Below, one piece after another: positions 41,724 through 50,820 of a stretch of DNA of 64,000 bases. The stretch is from contig NZ_JAULBL010000002.1 in the NCBI RefSeq assembly GCF_030512175.1, forward strand, positions 556,149 through 620,148, written 5' to 3'. How positions within the stretch are numbered: the first letter of the stretch is position 1; the number at the start of each line of letters is the position of its first letter. The position numbers and the translations under genes are program-made. The notes below the pieces were generated by a model. That model was given only the letters and a program-made list of their open reading frames with translations. It was not told the DNA's origin and searched no databases. The DNA is from Paeniglutamicibacter sulfureus (lineage in GTDB: Bacteria; Actinomycetota; Actinomycetes; Actinomycetales; Micrococcaceae).

Positions 41724-42535
41724 GCCTTGGTCTCCTGTGTGACGGAAGCAAAGAACTCGACCAACAGTGCGGCGGTCGCCTTCGGGTCCTCGGCCGGGGC
41801 CAGGTGCGCGACGGTGTCGATGGTGGCAGCCTGGGCGTTGGGTGCGTGCTCGGCGATGAACTGCGCGTCGGCCGGAGGGCAGACGACATCGTGGGCACCG
41901 GCGATGGCCAGGATCGGGTCCTGCATGGAGGGAAGCGCCTCGCGCAGGTCGAAGCCGGCCAGGGCGCCGCAGACGTGCGCGTAGGCGAACCGGTCCGCAT
42001 CCTGCAGGTTGTGCAAAAGGTCGGTGGACACCACCGGGTTGGCCTCGATGAAGCCGGGGGCGAACCAGCGCTCGGCCGAACCGGAGAGAACCACCGGGGT
42101 GCCGGCCTTGGCCACGAGCTCGGCGCGTTCCGTCCAGCCCTCCGGGGTGCCAATCTTGGCCGCGGAGCAGATGACCGAGAGCCCGGCGAAGGCACCGGGG
42201 AAGTCGTTGGCCAGCTGCAGGGCAATGGCCCCGCCCACGGAAACGCCGGCGTAGAACAGCGGGGCCGACGCGGTGATGGCCTTGTCGGTCTCCAACGCCT
42301 CGATCATCTTGATGACACCGGCGGCCAGCTCGGCCATGGAGAATTCCTCGGTTGACGGCGCGGACTCGCCGTGGCCGGGCAGATCCCAGGCCACCAGCTG
42401 GAAGTGTTCCTTGAGGAACGGCACGGCCGGTCCCCACAGGGCCAGCGAGCCGGTGCCCAGCGAGGGGCCCAGCACCAGGGTGGGGAGGTCGGCTGCCGAA
42501 TGCAGCAGGGACGGGGTCAGGGCGGGAATGCTCAT
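41720..42535 (-). CDS. pcaD: 3-oxoadipate enol-lactonase PcaD
   Basis: 271 residues from ATG 42535, with GGAAGGA upstream. Alpha/beta hydrolase: LVAWDLPGHGESA, nucleophile region FYAGVSVGGAIALQLA (Ser), acid Asp in AGAHDVVCPP and final His in TVAHLAPAEDP. It hydrolyses the enol-lactone to 3-oxoadipate. It overlaps pcaB by 4 bases and pcaC by 4 bases, so the three are translationally coupled. Confidence 0.94.
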   Translation of the reverse strand: MSIPALTPSLLHSAADLPTLVLGPSLGTGSLALWGPAVPFLKEHFQLVAWDLPGHGESAPSTEEFSMAELAAGVIKMIEALETDKAITASAPLFYAGVSVGGAIALQLANDFPGAFAGLSVICSAAKIGTPEGWTERAELVAKAGTPVVLSGSAERWFAPGFIEANPVVSTDLLHNLQDADRFAYAHVCGALAGFDLREALPSMQDPILAIAGAHDVVCPPADAQFIAEHAPNAQAATIDTVAHLAPAEDPKATAALLVEFFASVTQETKA

Positions 42536-43941
42536 GAGTCCTTCCAATCTGTGAAGTCTTCGCGGATACGGGTAATGAAATCGGTGGCCGAACCCAGGTA
42601 GCCGGCCGGGTCCAGCAGGTCATCGAGGAACAACTGGTTGTCCATGTCCGAGGGCAGCGCCCCCTGCAACAGGGTACGCAACGGGGTGCCGGTGCGCAGG
42701 GAATCAAGGACCAGTTCCTGCACCGCGGCCTTGCCGCCCGCAACCAGGGGTGCTGCGACGGTGGCGATGCGTTCGGAAACCAGCAGGTCCCCGGACAGGG
42801 CCATGTTCCGCGACATGGCCTCGGGGTGCACGACCAGCCCGGTGGCCAGGACTGCCGCATGGTGCGCGGCGCCCCCGGCCAGGCGGACTAGCTCGCGCAC
42901 CGAAGCCCACTCGGCGTGCCAGCCGCCGTCGGGGCGTTCGTCCACCGCCGTGCCGGCGGCGGTGTAGAGCGCGGCAACGTGGGCGGGGGCGGAGAGTGCC
43001 GCGTTGCGCAGCAGCACCGAGTGCACGGGGTTCTGCTTTTGCGGCATGGCCGAGGACCCGCCCTTGCCCGCCTCGCGCGGTTCGGACAGCTCGCCGATTT
43101 CCGGGCGCGAGGCGGTGAGCACGTCGGCGCCGAAGGTGCCCGCGGCGGCGATGACGGATCCCAGCGCGGAGCCGAGCCCCAGCACGGGCTGGCGCACGGT
43201 GTGCCACGGGGCGATCGGTGCGACCAGGCCGAGTTCTGCCGCCAGCGCGGCGGTGAGCTCGTGGGCGCGTTCGGCCAGGCGCTTTTCGGACTTGTACGGC
43301 AGCGCGGAACCCAGGCGCTGGTGCAGCGAGGCCAGGGTGCCCACGGCACCGCCCCATTGCAGCGGCAGGGAGGCGGCGACGGCGTCCAGTTGGCGCCCGG
43401 CGGCGGTGAGGGATGAAAGCCAATTGGCGGCGCGCAGCCCGAAGACCGTGGGCAGTGCATGTTGGGTGAGCGAGCGCGCCACGCACAGCGTCGAGGCATG
43501 GGCCGCACTGATCTCGGACAGGGCGCCGGCTGCGGTGAGCAGGTCGGTGCGGATCCCCGCGATGGAGCGGGAGGCAACGAGCATCAGGGCGGAATCGATG
43601 ATGTCCTGGCTGGTGGCCCCGCGGTGCAGGGCGGTCGCGGCGGTGGCCGGTGCCCCCGTGTCAGCGAGTTGCTTGCGCATCATGCCCAGCAGCGGGATCA
43701 GCGCGTTGGCGCCGTCCGGGCCCGCGGAGGCGAGTGCGGCCAGGTCGTAGAGTTCGACCTTGGCGATCTGCTCCACGGCCTGCGCATCCGCGGAGCTGCA
43801 CAGCCCGGCTTCGGCCTGGACCTTGACCCAGGTTGCCTCGACATCGAGCATTCCCTGGGCGAAGGCGGCGTCCGAGGCGGTTTGCGCCACGGGCGTCGCC
43901 GCCCATGCCGGGGTCAACAATCCGTAATCGGCCGGGTACAT
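42532..43941 (-). CDS. pcaB: 3-carboxy-cis,cis-muconate cycloisomerase PcaB
   Basis: 469 residues of the fumarase/aspartase superfamily. The signature loop is GSSAMPQKQNPVHS, and upstream regions are HRGATSQDIIDSAL and LTQHALPTVFGLRAANW. It cyclises 3-carboxymuconate to 4-carboxymuconolactone, the step after ring cleavage. It begins 172 bases after the pcaG stop, a larger gap than elsewhere in the cluster, so it may have an extra promoter or be reached by read-through. Confidence 0.96.
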   Translation of the reverse strand: MYPADYGLLTPAWAATPVAQTASDAAFAQGMLDVEATWVKVQAEAGLCSSADAQAVEQIAKVELYDLAALASAGPDGANALIPLLGMMRKQLADTGAPATAATALHRGATSQDIIDSALMLVASRSIAGIRTDLLTAAGALSEISAAHASTLCVARSLTQHALPTVFGLRAANWLSSLTAAGRQLDAVAASLPLQWGGAVGTLASLHQRLGSALPYKSEKRLAERAHELTAALAAELGLVAPIAPWHTVRQPVLGLGSALGSVIAAAGTFGADVLTASRPEIGELSEPREAGKGGSSAMPQKQNPVHSVLLRNAALSAPAHVAALYTAAGTAVDERPDGGWHAEWASVRELVRLAGGAAHHAAVLATGLVVHPEAMSRNMALSGDLLVSERIATVAAPLVAGGKAAVQELVLDSLRTGTPLRTLLQGALPSDMDNQLFLDDLLDPAGYLGSATDFITRIREDFTDWKDS

Positions 43942-44113
43942 GGGCGGTGCTTCTCCTGTGGGTCTGTGGTTCGGGGGTGTTGCAGGCGGTGGGGGGGCGT
44001 GAACCCCACAAAACCCCCGCAGCGCGGGAACCCGCCTTTTCCATCATCCCGGTTTGGGAGGGGATCGGCGAGTTCCGTGGCGCACGGGGGTCACATGCGG
44101 GATGCGGCGTTGG

Positions 44114-44707
44114 CTAGCTCTCGCGCGGGTAGGAGAGGAACACTGTTTCGTCCTCGCCCTGGAGCGAAATGTCGAAGCGCAGCGAGCCGTCGGCCTCGCG
44201 GGTGGCGATCAGCGTCTTGCGCTGTGCGTCGTCCAGCGAGGAGAGCAGCGGATCGCTGGCCAGCGCCGCTGTGTCCTCCGGCAGGTAGATGCGGGTGAAC
44301 AGGCGGTTGAGCAGGCCGCGGGCGAACACCGTGAGCATGATGAACGGTGCCTTGCCGGCCTCGGTTGCCCCGGGGTTCAGTGTGGTGAAGGTGTAGTGTC
44401 CGACGTTGTCCACGGCGGTGCGGCCCCAGCCGGTGAAGGTGTAGCCGTCGCGCACCAGCGAGCCGTCCTTGGAGACGATGTTGCCGTGCTCATCGGCCTG
44501 CCAGATTTCCAGCAGGGCGTCGGGGATCACGGTGCCGGCACCGTCGGTGACCACGCCGTGCAGGCGCACCGAAGCAGGGTGGGCCTGGTTGACCAGCTCG
44601 TTGTCCTTCTCGAAGGGCAGCGCGTAGCCGTAGAACGGGCCGATGGTCTGGCCCGGCGTGGCGGCGAGCTTGAGCGCGGGGGCCTGGGTGTTTGGTGACT
44701 GTGCCAT
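44114..44707 (-). CDS. pcaG: Protocatechuate 3,4-dioxygenase alpha subunit PcaG
   Basis: 197 residues from ATG 44707 behind GGGAGA. The intradiol fold is shown by TPGQTIGPFYGYALPF, LEIWQADEHGNIVSKDG, and FTGWGRTAVDNVGHYTFTT. The alpha subunit lacks the iron ligands and completes the active site of PcaH. One base separates it from the pcaH stop. It opens protocatechuate to 3-carboxy-cis,cis-muconate. Confidence 0.96.
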   Translation of the reverse strand: MAQSPNTQAPALKLAATPGQTIGPFYGYALPFEKDNELVNQAHPASVRLHGVVTDGAGTVIPDALLEIWQADEHGNIVSKDGSLVRDGYTFTGWGRTAVDNVGHYTFTTLNPGATEAGKAPFIMLTVFARGLLNRLFTRIYLPEDTAALASDPLLSSLDDAQRKTLIATREADGSLRFDISLQGEDETVFLSYPRES

Positions 44708-44708
44708 G

Positions 44709-45542
44709 TTAGTGATCTCCCTCTTCGTCTTCCATCCAGGTCCGGTTGCTGCCGGTGAGTACGATGTCCCAGTTGTAGCCGGTGGCCCATTCGTGCGACG
44801 TAATCGAGTGGTCGTAGGTGGCGACCAGGCGGTCGCGGGCATCCTTGTCCGTGATCGCCTGGTAGATCGGGTCGAGGGGGAAGAGCGGATCGCCCGGGAA
44901 GTACATCTGGGTGATCATGCGCTGGGTGAAGTCGGTGCCGAAGAGCGAGAAGTGGATGTGCGCCGGGCGCCAGGCATTGTGGTGGTTCTTCCACGGGTAG
45001 GGTGCCGGCTTGATGGTGGTGAAGGAGTATTCGCCGTTGGGTCCGGTGATGGAGCGGCCCACGCCGGTGAAGTTCGGGTCGATCGGGGCAGGGTGCTGGT
45101 CGCGCTTGTGGATGTAGCGTCCGGCGGCGTTGGCCTGCCAGATTTCCACCAGCTGGCCGGCGACCGGGCGGCCGTCTCCATCGAGCACGCGGCCCGCGAC
45201 CACGATGCGCTCGCCGATGGGCTCGCCGTTGTGCTGGATGGTCAAATCCGACTCCAGGGCGTGCACGTCGCGCTCGCCGAAGGCGGGGGAGTGCAGCTCG
45301 ATGGTCTCGGGGTCCGCGTGGTGCAGGTTCTTGGTGGGGTGGCGCAGCAGCGAGGAGCGGTAGGGGGCGAAGTCGATGCGCGGCTGCGTCTCGGCCTTCT
45401 TCCCGTCCACGACCGACTGGCGGTAGGCCGCGTGGATGTCGGTGATTTCCTTGCTGATGGATTCCTGCGAGACGGTCGTGGCGGCGGGGTCCAGGACGTG
45501 CGAATCGTTGAACGTCTCGTTCGCGGTGGTTTGGGTGCTCAC
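44709..45542 (-). CDS. pcaH: Protocatechuate 3,4-dioxygenase beta subunit PcaH
   Basis: 277 residues from GTG 45542 with AAAGGAG upstream; the open frame further up is ignored. The non-haem Fe(III) ligands are in GRYIHKRDQHPAP (Tyr), APYPWKNHHNAW (Tyr) and RPAHIHFSLFG (two His). LVEIWQANAAGRY and NFTGVGRSITGPNGEY are further intradiol motifs. It forms the catalytic heteromer with PcaG. It follows pobA by 58 bases on the same strand. Confidence 0.96.
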   Translation of the reverse strand: MSTQTTANETFNDSHVLDPAATTVSQESISKEITDIHAAYRQSVVDGKKAETQPRIDFAPYRSSLLRHPTKNLHHADPETIELHSPAFGERDVHALESDLTIQHNGEPIGERIVVAGRVLDGDGRPVAGQLVEIWQANAAGRYIHKRDQHPAPIDPNFTGVGRSITGPNGEYSFTTIKPAPYPWKNHHNAWRPAHIHFSLFGTDFTQRMITQMYFPGDPLFPLDPIYQAITDKDARDRLVATYDHSITSHEWATGYNWDIVLTGSNRTWMEDEEGDH

Positions 45543-45600
45543 TGCGTGCTCCTTTCGGTGGGGCGTGCGGATGTGGTGAAGGGGGTGAACGGGGGCGGGG

Positions 45601-46797
45601 CTAGGCGTGCGGCCAGCCGGTGTAGGACTCGGCCAGATATTGCTGTCCATAGCGCGAGGAGGTGACGGTGTCGAGCTCGCCCAGGGCGCGCTTGGCCATG
45701 AACGGGTCGGCGTCCACCGGGGTGTGCAGCATCGAGGTCATCCAGTAGGAGAAGTTCTGCGCCTTCCACACGCGTTTGAGCGCCTTGTCCGAGTAGCCGT
45801 GTAGCAGGGACTCGTTCCGGGTGGAGTAGTAGGAGTCGAGGGCTTCGAAGAGCACCTTGACGTCGGCGAACGCGAGGTTCAGGCCTTTGGCGCCGGTGGG
45901 CGGGACGGTGTGTCCGGCATCGCCGATGAGATACATCCGGCCGTGGGAGAGCGGTTCGCGCACGAACGAGCGGAACTTCAGCACGGTCTTGTCGAAGATG
46001 TTCCCGGTCTTCAGGGTGAACCCGTCCGGCCCGTCGACGCGGCGCTGCAGCTCGTTCCAGATGCGGTCCTGCGACCAGTCATCGACGTTCTCGTTCGGGT
46101 CGCACTGGAAGTACATGCGCTGGACGGTCTCGGAGCGCTGGGAGATCAGCGCGAAGCCGTGCGGGGAGTTGGCGTAGATGAGTTCGGGGGCGGACTTGGG
46201 TGCCTCGGTGAGGATCCCGAACCAGGCGAAGGGGTACTCGACCTTGAAGTCCTTGCGGTTGGTGTCGGGCATCTGCCGGCGGCAGAAGGAGCGCGAGCCG
46301 TCCGCGCCGACCAGCACGTCGCAGTGCACCTCGAACTCGGCACCCGTCTCGTCGGTGAAGCGGAACTTGGGGGTGTCGGTTTCCAGGTCCAGCAGTTCGG
46401 TGACCTCACTGGAGTAGCGCACATCGCCGGCATCGCGCTTGCGTGCGGCGGCGAGGTCGACGAAGACCTCGTTTTGCGCGTAGAGGGTGACGGTGGCGTC
46501 GACCAGGTCGCGGAAGTCCAGCGGGTGGGATTCGCCGTTGAAGCGCAGGTCGATCCCGGCGTGCTCGTCCCCGTGGGTGAGCACGCGTCCCTCGACACCG
46601 GAGTCCACCAGCATCTTCACGGCCTGAGATTCGAGGATCCCGGCACGGTGGGTGTTGCGGATGGTCTCGTGGTCCCGGGCCTCCACGACGATGTTCTCGA
46701 TGCCGGTCTTGGCGAGCAGGTGCGAAAGCATCAAGCCGGCGGGGCCGCCGCCGACGATGCCGACCTGGGTCTTGAGAATGGTGCGCGCTGGTGCCAT
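45601..46797 (-). CDS. pobA: 4-hydroxybenzoate 3-monooxygenase PobA
   Basis: 398 residues from ATG 46797 with AAAGGAA upstream. FAD motif QVGIVGGGPAGLMLSHLL near the start; RAGILESQAVKMLVDSGV; the DG region DVLVGADGSRSFCRR; and MYLIGDAGHTVPPTGAKGLN near 285-305. It makes protocatechuate from 4-hydroxybenzoate using NAD(P)H and O2. Its product feeds the pcaHG genes immediately downstream. A short palindrome lies about 140 bases upstream, but no pobR is in the window. Confidence 0.95.
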   Translation of the reverse strand: MAPARTILKTQVGIVGGGPAGLMLSHLLAKTGIENIVVEARDHETIRNTHRAGILESQAVKMLVDSGVEGRVLTHGDEHAGIDLRFNGESHPLDFRDLVDATVTLYAQNEVFVDLAAARKRDAGDVRYSSEVTELLDLETDTPKFRFTDETGAEFEVHCDVLVGADGSRSFCRRQMPDTNRKDFKVEYPFAWFGILTEAPKSAPELIYANSPHGFALISQRSETVQRMYFQCDPNENVDDWSQDRIWNELQRRVDGPDGFTLKTGNIFDKTVLKFRSFVREPLSHGRMYLIGDAGHTVPPTGAKGLNLAFADVKVLFEALDSYYSTRNESLLHGYSDKALKRVWKAQNFSYWMTSMLHTPVDADPFMAKRALGELDTVTSSRYGQQYLAESYTGWPHA

Positions 46798-46937
46798 GGG
46801 GGGATCGCGTTCCTTTGGTGCGGCGGATCGGCGGGTGGCAGCGGCACGTCGTCGTGTGGTGTGCTCCCGGCAGCGATCTGGGTTTGTGGGGTATCTGCAT
46901 CCAGTCTGTGGGCGCGGACACCAAACGGCCACGACCA

Positions 46938-46952
46938 TCTCATTGAATGAGA
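46938..46952. promoter_or_regulatory. Perfect palindrome upstream of pobA
   Basis: TCTCATT and AATGAGA flank a single G. The site is 141 bases before the pobA ATG in the gap behind modC. It is a candidate operator for a regulator of the pob-pca genes, which must be encoded outside this interval. Confidence 0.45.
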
Positions 46953-46999
46953 ATTATCTGCCGCGTCTCCCAGCGTCCCCGCAAAGACGGAAAGGGAGA

Positions 47000-48046
47000 T
47001 CAGGCCGCGTAAATGGTGACGGCGGTGGCCTTGAGCACGAAGTAGGCGCGGGTTCCAGGCACCAGTCCAAGGTCCGCCAGCGCCGCCGGGGTGATGTCGG
47101 CGGCCAGGTCACCCGCGCGCACCCGGATGGCGTCGCCGTGCGGCTCCAGGTCCGTCACGGTTGCCTCGAGCATGTTGCGCGGGCTTCCGTGTGGCGGTTC
47201 CAGGTACACCGAGACGGCGGAAGCGGGGAATGCCGCGGCCGCCGCCTCGCCGGGGACCAGCTCGGATTCACGAGTTCCGAAGATCCGCCCGAAGGCCGTG
47301 TCGATTCCATCCCCGTGCGCGGTGCCGGTGACGAGGTTCAGCCCGGCGAGCCCGGCGGCGAAGCGGGATCGCGGCCTTCCCAGTACGTCCCGGGTTGGAC
47401 CGCTCTCGGTGATTCGTCCGTTCTCCAAGATGACGACCTTGTCCGCCAGCATGAGCGCATCGAGGATGTCGTGGGTGATGATGATGGCACTGCGCTCGGC
47501 GAGGACGTGTTTGAGCAACCGACGCATCAGGGGCGCGGCGTGGATGTCCAGGGCCGCCATGGGTTCGTCGAGCAACAGCAGGTCAGGGCCCGCTGCCAGC
47601 GCCCGGGCGACAGCGACCCGCTGCGCCTGCCCGCCGGACAGTTCGCCGGGCTTCCGTGCGGCCAGGGTCTGGGTGTCCGTGGCTTCGAGCCATTGACGGG
47701 CCGCCACCCTGGATTTGGCCGCTCCGGTGCCCTTGCTCCGCGGACCGAACGCGACGTTCTCGAGAACGCTCAGGTGCGGAAAGAGCAGGGGTTCCTGCGC
47801 AAGCAACGCGGTGCCCCTCGCGTGCGGCGCCAACCATTGCGGGCGCGCGGAATCGAGGTCAAAGAGCGTGCGCTCGCCGATGGACGCCGTTCCGGAATCC
47901 GGGCGCAGCAACCCGGCCATGATCGAGAGCAACGTCGACTTGCCGGCCCCGTTCGGTCCCAAGACCGCGAGGGTTTCGCCCCGGGCGAGATCCAGGGAGA
48001 CGTCGAAATGCCGTGCGGTGAGCGTGGCTTCAAAACGGATCGTCAC
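47000..48046 (-). CDS. modC: Molybdate ABC transporter ATP-binding protein ModC
   Basis: 348 residues from GTG 48046 (GTGA overlap with modB). Walker A is GPNGAGKST; the Q-loop region is [19 protein letters not shown]; the signature [15 protein letters not shown] is followed by Walker [13 protein letters not shown] and the switch His in IIITHD. The C-terminal part (about 285-345) is a TOBE/Mop domain, [25 protein letters not shown] (written in part). It powers molybdate uptake. Confidence 0.93.
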   Translation of the reverse strand: MTIRFEATLTARHFDVSLDLARGETLAVLGPNGAGKSTLLSIMAGLLRPDSGTASIGERTLFDLDSARPQWLAPHARGTALLAQEPLLFPHLSVLENVAFGPRSKGTGAAKSRVAARQWLEATDTQTLAARKPGELSGGQAQRVAVARALAAGPDLLLLDEPMAALDIHAAPLMRRLLKHVLAERSAIIITHDILDALMLADKVVILENGRITESGPTRDVLGRPRSRFAAGLAGLNLVTGTAHGDGIDTAFGRIFGTRESELVPGEAAAAAFPASAVSVYLEPPHGSPRNMLEATVTDLEPHGDAIRVRAGDLAADITPAALADLGLVPGTRAYFVLKATAVTIYAA

Positions 48047-48894
48047 CGTGCCGCCCCCGGCATGGCCTTCTTCGTGCGGTGCCCGCCATAGGACAGGGCC
48101 ACCACGATGACGGCCACGGCAACCAGGACCAGGGACAGGGCCACTGCCGCGTCGGCATCGGTCTCGCGCTGCAGGTAGATCTCCAGGGGCAGGGTCCGCG
48201 TGACACCCTGCAGGGAACCGGCAAAGGTCAACGTTGCCCCGAACTCGCCGAGGCTGCGTGCAAAGGAGAGGACCGCCCCGGAGGCCAAGCCGGGCAGCAC
48301 CAAAGGAAGGCTCACCCGACGCAGCACCGTGGTCGGACGGGCGCCCAGAGTTGCTGCAACGGCTTCGTACTTTCCCCCGGCGGTGCGCAGGGCGCCCTCG
48401 AGGCTGACGACCAGGAAGGGCAGGGCAACAAAGGTCTGGGCCAGAATGACCGCTGTAGTGGAGAACGCGATCTGGATCCCCGCAATCTCAAGACTGCGGC
48501 CCAGCAGGCCCTGGCGCCCGAAGGTGTAGAGCAGGGCGATGCCGCCCACCACGGGCGGCAGCACCAGTGGCAGGAGCACGAAGGCCCGCAGCACGCGCTG
48601 GCCCGGGAAGCTTCCACGGGCCAGGACCAGCGCCAGCGGAACGCCCAAGAGGATGCACAGCATGGTGCTGGCCGCCGAGGTGCGCAGGCTCAACCCCAGC
48701 GCGCTCAGCGAGGATTCGGAGGTGATGAGAGGAATGAACTGGGGCCAATTAACCCTGGCGAGCATCGCCAGCAGCGGGAGCAGCACAAACAATGCTCCCG
48801 CGCAGGCGAGGACGTAAATCCACGAGGGAACGGCGGAGTACCCGGTGCCGCTGCGGCGAAACACCGGGGCCCTACGGCTTTCCGAAGCCGGCAT
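48043..48894 (-). CDS. modB: Molybdate ABC transporter permease ModB
   Basis: 283 residues with five or six membrane helices. The cytoplasmic EAA loop reads [21 protein letters not shown], and [18 protein letters not shown] is the ModB/CysT form. [18 protein letters not shown] is another molybdate/sulfate permease segment. It overlaps modA by 23 bases. It forms the membrane channel with ModC. Confidence 0.93.
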   Translation of the reverse strand: MPASESRRAPVFRRSGTGYSAVPSWIYVLACAGALFVLLPLLAMLARVNWPQFIPLITSESSLSALGLSLRTSAASTMLCILLGVPLALVLARGSFPGQRVLRAFVLLPLVLPPVVGGIALLYTFGRQGLLGRSLEIAGIQIAFSTTAVILAQTFVALPFLVVSLEGALRTAGGKYEAVAATLGARPTTVLRRVSLPLVLPGLASGAVLSFARSLGEFGATLTFAGSLQGVTRTLPLEIYLQRETDADAAVALSLVLVAVAVIVVALSYGGHRTKKAMPGAAR

Positions 48895-49657
48895 CGGCCA
48901 GGACCTTCCTGCCCTCGGGGCCGGTCACGGCGGAGATGAACGAGTTGGCCAGATCCTTGTTAGCGCTGGTGGCGACACCGGCTATCGGGTAGGCGTTGAC
49001 CGCCGTTTTGGATTCGGGGAACTTGATTCCCTTGACCTTGTCGCCGGCCGCCAAGACGTCAGTGACATAGACCAGCCCGGCATCTGCCTCACCGCTGGTC
49101 ACCTTGCCCAATACGTCGGTGACGGAGGATTCCTCACTGACCGGAGTGAGCGTTGTCCTTGCGGCATCCTCGACGCTCTTGGTTGCTGCACCGCACGGTA
49201 CCTGCGGCGCACAGATGACGACCTTCACCCCCGGAGTTGCAAGGTCGGAAAACGTGGCGATCGAGGCCGGGTTGTCCGGTGGGACCGCGATGGCCAGGGT
49301 ATTGGTGGCGAAGGTTGTGGGCGCGCCGTCGACGAGCCCCGCCGCGGAAAGCTTGTCCATGTTGCTTGGGTCGGCCGACGCGAACACATCGGCGGGTGCT
49401 CCGGCGGAGATTTGGGTGACTAGGTCAGAGGACCCGGCGAAGTTCAGCCCGATCGCCGTGCCCGGGTGTTTCGCCTCGAATCCTTCCGCGATCTCGGTAA
49501 ACGGGGCCTTCAGCGAGGCCGCGGCAAATACGGTGATTTCCCCGCTCGGGCCCGCGCCGACCGGTGGTGGCTGAGCGGGGGATGCGCATCCGGCCAGTCC
49601 CAGGACCCATGCCAAGGCGAGGACGATTGCAGCGCCGATCCTGCGGCGGACGCTCAT
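48872..49657 (-). CDS. modA: Molybdate-binding lipoprotein ModA
   Basis: 261 residues from ATG 49657. Lipoprotein signal with hydrophobic core [16 protein letters not shown]; Cys24 is the probable lipidation site. The mature protein begins [18 protein letters not shown], the ModA motif whose Ser/Ala residues bind the oxyanion, followed by [21 protein letters not shown]. It captures molybdate outside the membrane. The start overlaps the stop of the HTH-TOBE gene upstream. Confidence 0.94.
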   Translation of the reverse strand: MSVRRRIGAAIVLALAWVLGLAGCASPAQPPPVGAGPSGEITVFAAASLKAPFTEIAEGFEAKHPGTAIGLNFAGSSDLVTQISAGAPADVFASADPSNMDKLSAAGLVDGAPTTFATNTLAIAVPPDNPASIATFSDLATPGVKVVICAPQVPCGAATKSVEDAARTTLTPVSEESSVTDVLGKVTSGEADAGLVYVTDVLAAGDKVKGIKFPESKTAVNAYPIAGVATSANKDLANSFISAVTGPEGRKVLADAGFGKP

Positions 49658-50064
49658 GTCCCCGTCTTTCCCTGCGGGGATTCGATGATGACGGTGGTCG
49701 CCTTGACCACTGCCGTGGCGATCGATCCCAGCTCGAGTCCCAGTTCGCGGGCGGCTTCGCTGCTCATCAGGGACACGACGCGAAACGGGCCGCATTGCAG
49801 CTCGACCTGGGCCATGACGGTATCCATGGTGATGCCGGTGACCAATCCGACGAACCTATTGCGGGCCGAGGACCCAACCAGCGACTGGTCATCGGGGAGC
49901 TGGGCCTGGCTGCGTGACAGTTGGGCAAGCTCGAGTCCGTCCACGGCCACGCGACCGGAATCGTCCTTATGCGCGGTAAGGGTTCCGTTGTCGGTCCAGC
50001 GGCGAATGGTGTCGTCGCTGACACCGAGGAAGCGGGCTGCTTCGGAGACTCGAATTTTCGGCAT
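49654..50064 (-). CDS. HTH-TOBE protein, molybdate-responsive regulator candidate
   Basis: 136 residues. The N-terminal half is an excisionase/MerR-type winged helix: RVSEAARFLGVSDDTIRRW, then DNGTLTAHKDDSGRVAVDGLE. The C-terminal half (about 68-130) is a Mop/TOBE domain: NRFVGLVTGITMDTVMAQVEL and LGLELGSIATAVVKATTVII. TOBE domains bind molybdate. Its position as first gene of modABC, with a 4-base overlap, supports a role as a molybdate sensor or storage protein. It is not the classical ModE layout. Confidence 0.88.
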   Translation of the reverse strand: MPKIRVSEAARFLGVSDDTIRRWTDNGTLTAHKDDSGRVAVDGLELAQLSRSQAQLPDDQSLVGSSARNRFVGLVTGITMDTVMAQVELQCGPFRVVSLMSSEAARELGLELGSIATAVVKATTVIIESPQGKTGT

Positions 50065-50224
50065 GGTTCAATAATGCCTCATATGCGGTGATTTGAGGTT
50101 GATATCGTCGCAAATTCCAAATCCGAAGGATGCTGTCGAGACCAAACGGTGCTGCGGAGGGGCGGGTGGTTCCTTCGTTGCGCAGTGGTGCGGGGGCTGC
50201 GCGGGCGTTGCCGGGGGACTCGGT

Positions 50225-50692
50225 CTAATCACGGAAGGCAATGCGCGAGAGCAGTTCGCGCAGGGTCTCTTGTTCGGGCTTGCTCAGCATCGCCATGGCA
50301 ATGGCTTCACCTTCGGCCGTGGCCGTCCGTGCCTTCTTGTAAAGCTGCTCGCCGGCCTTCGTCCCGGTGATGACCTTCGAGCGGCGGTCGTTGGGGTCGG
50401 CGGTCCGCTCGACCAGCCCCTCGCCCTCCAGCGCGTCCACCAGCGGCACGATCTGGCTCGGATCCAGCGAAAGGAATTCCGCCAGTTCGCGCTGCGTGGG
50501 TGCCAGCCCGCTGCAGGCCAGCGAGAGCACCGAGTAGGAGCGGACCTTTAGCCCCAGCGGGGCCAGGAGCCTGTTGGCGCGTGCCGATCCCAGTGAGCGG
50601 GTGCGGGCGGTGAGGAACTCGATGTCTCCCGCCAGTTCGCTGTCCAGGAATCGTTCAATGGTGTTCATGGTGGTGCCCGGCTTGGTCGCCAT
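50225..50692 (-). CDS. phdR: MarR-family regulator of the phenylpropanoid operon (PhdR/CouR-like)
   Basis: 155 residues. The winged helix includes LACSGLAPTQRELAEFLSLDPSQIVPLVDALEGEGLV (only partly quoted: TQRELAEFL, QIVPLVDALE) and the wing DPNDRRSKVITGT. Divergent from phdB. PhdR of Corynebacterium and CouR of Rhodococcus repress the equivalent operon until a hydroxycinnamoyl-CoA binds; the same arrangement here supports that role. Two interleaved inverted repeats sit between it and phdB. Confidence 0.87.
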   Translation of the reverse strand: MATKPGTTMNTIERFLDSELAGDIEFLTARTRSLGSARANRLLAPLGLKVRSYSVLSLACSGLAPTQRELAEFLSLDPSQIVPLVDALEGEGLVERTADPNDRRSKVITGTKAGEQLYKKARTATAEGEAIAMAMLSKPEQETLRELLSRIAFRD

Positions 50693-50709
50693 GCTGCTGC
50701 CCCTCGGGA

Positions 50710-50752
50710 TTGATAAGAAACTTAATCGTTGACTTTATCAAGAGTTTAAGTT
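50710..50752. promoter_or_regulatory. Interleaved inverted repeats between phdR and phdB
   Basis: TTGATAA (50710-50716) pairs with TTATCAA (50735-50741), and AACTTAA (50719-50725) pairs with TTAAGTT (50746-50752). Two overlapping symmetric AT-rich sites close to the phdR start suit binding of one or two MarR dimers and control in both directions. Confidence 0.65.
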
Positions 50753-50820
50753 GTTATGTATATAGCAAGGTTCCCACGACAGGGTCGGCGGGGGCAATAA
50801 CTACCCTTGAAGGAGCAGAC

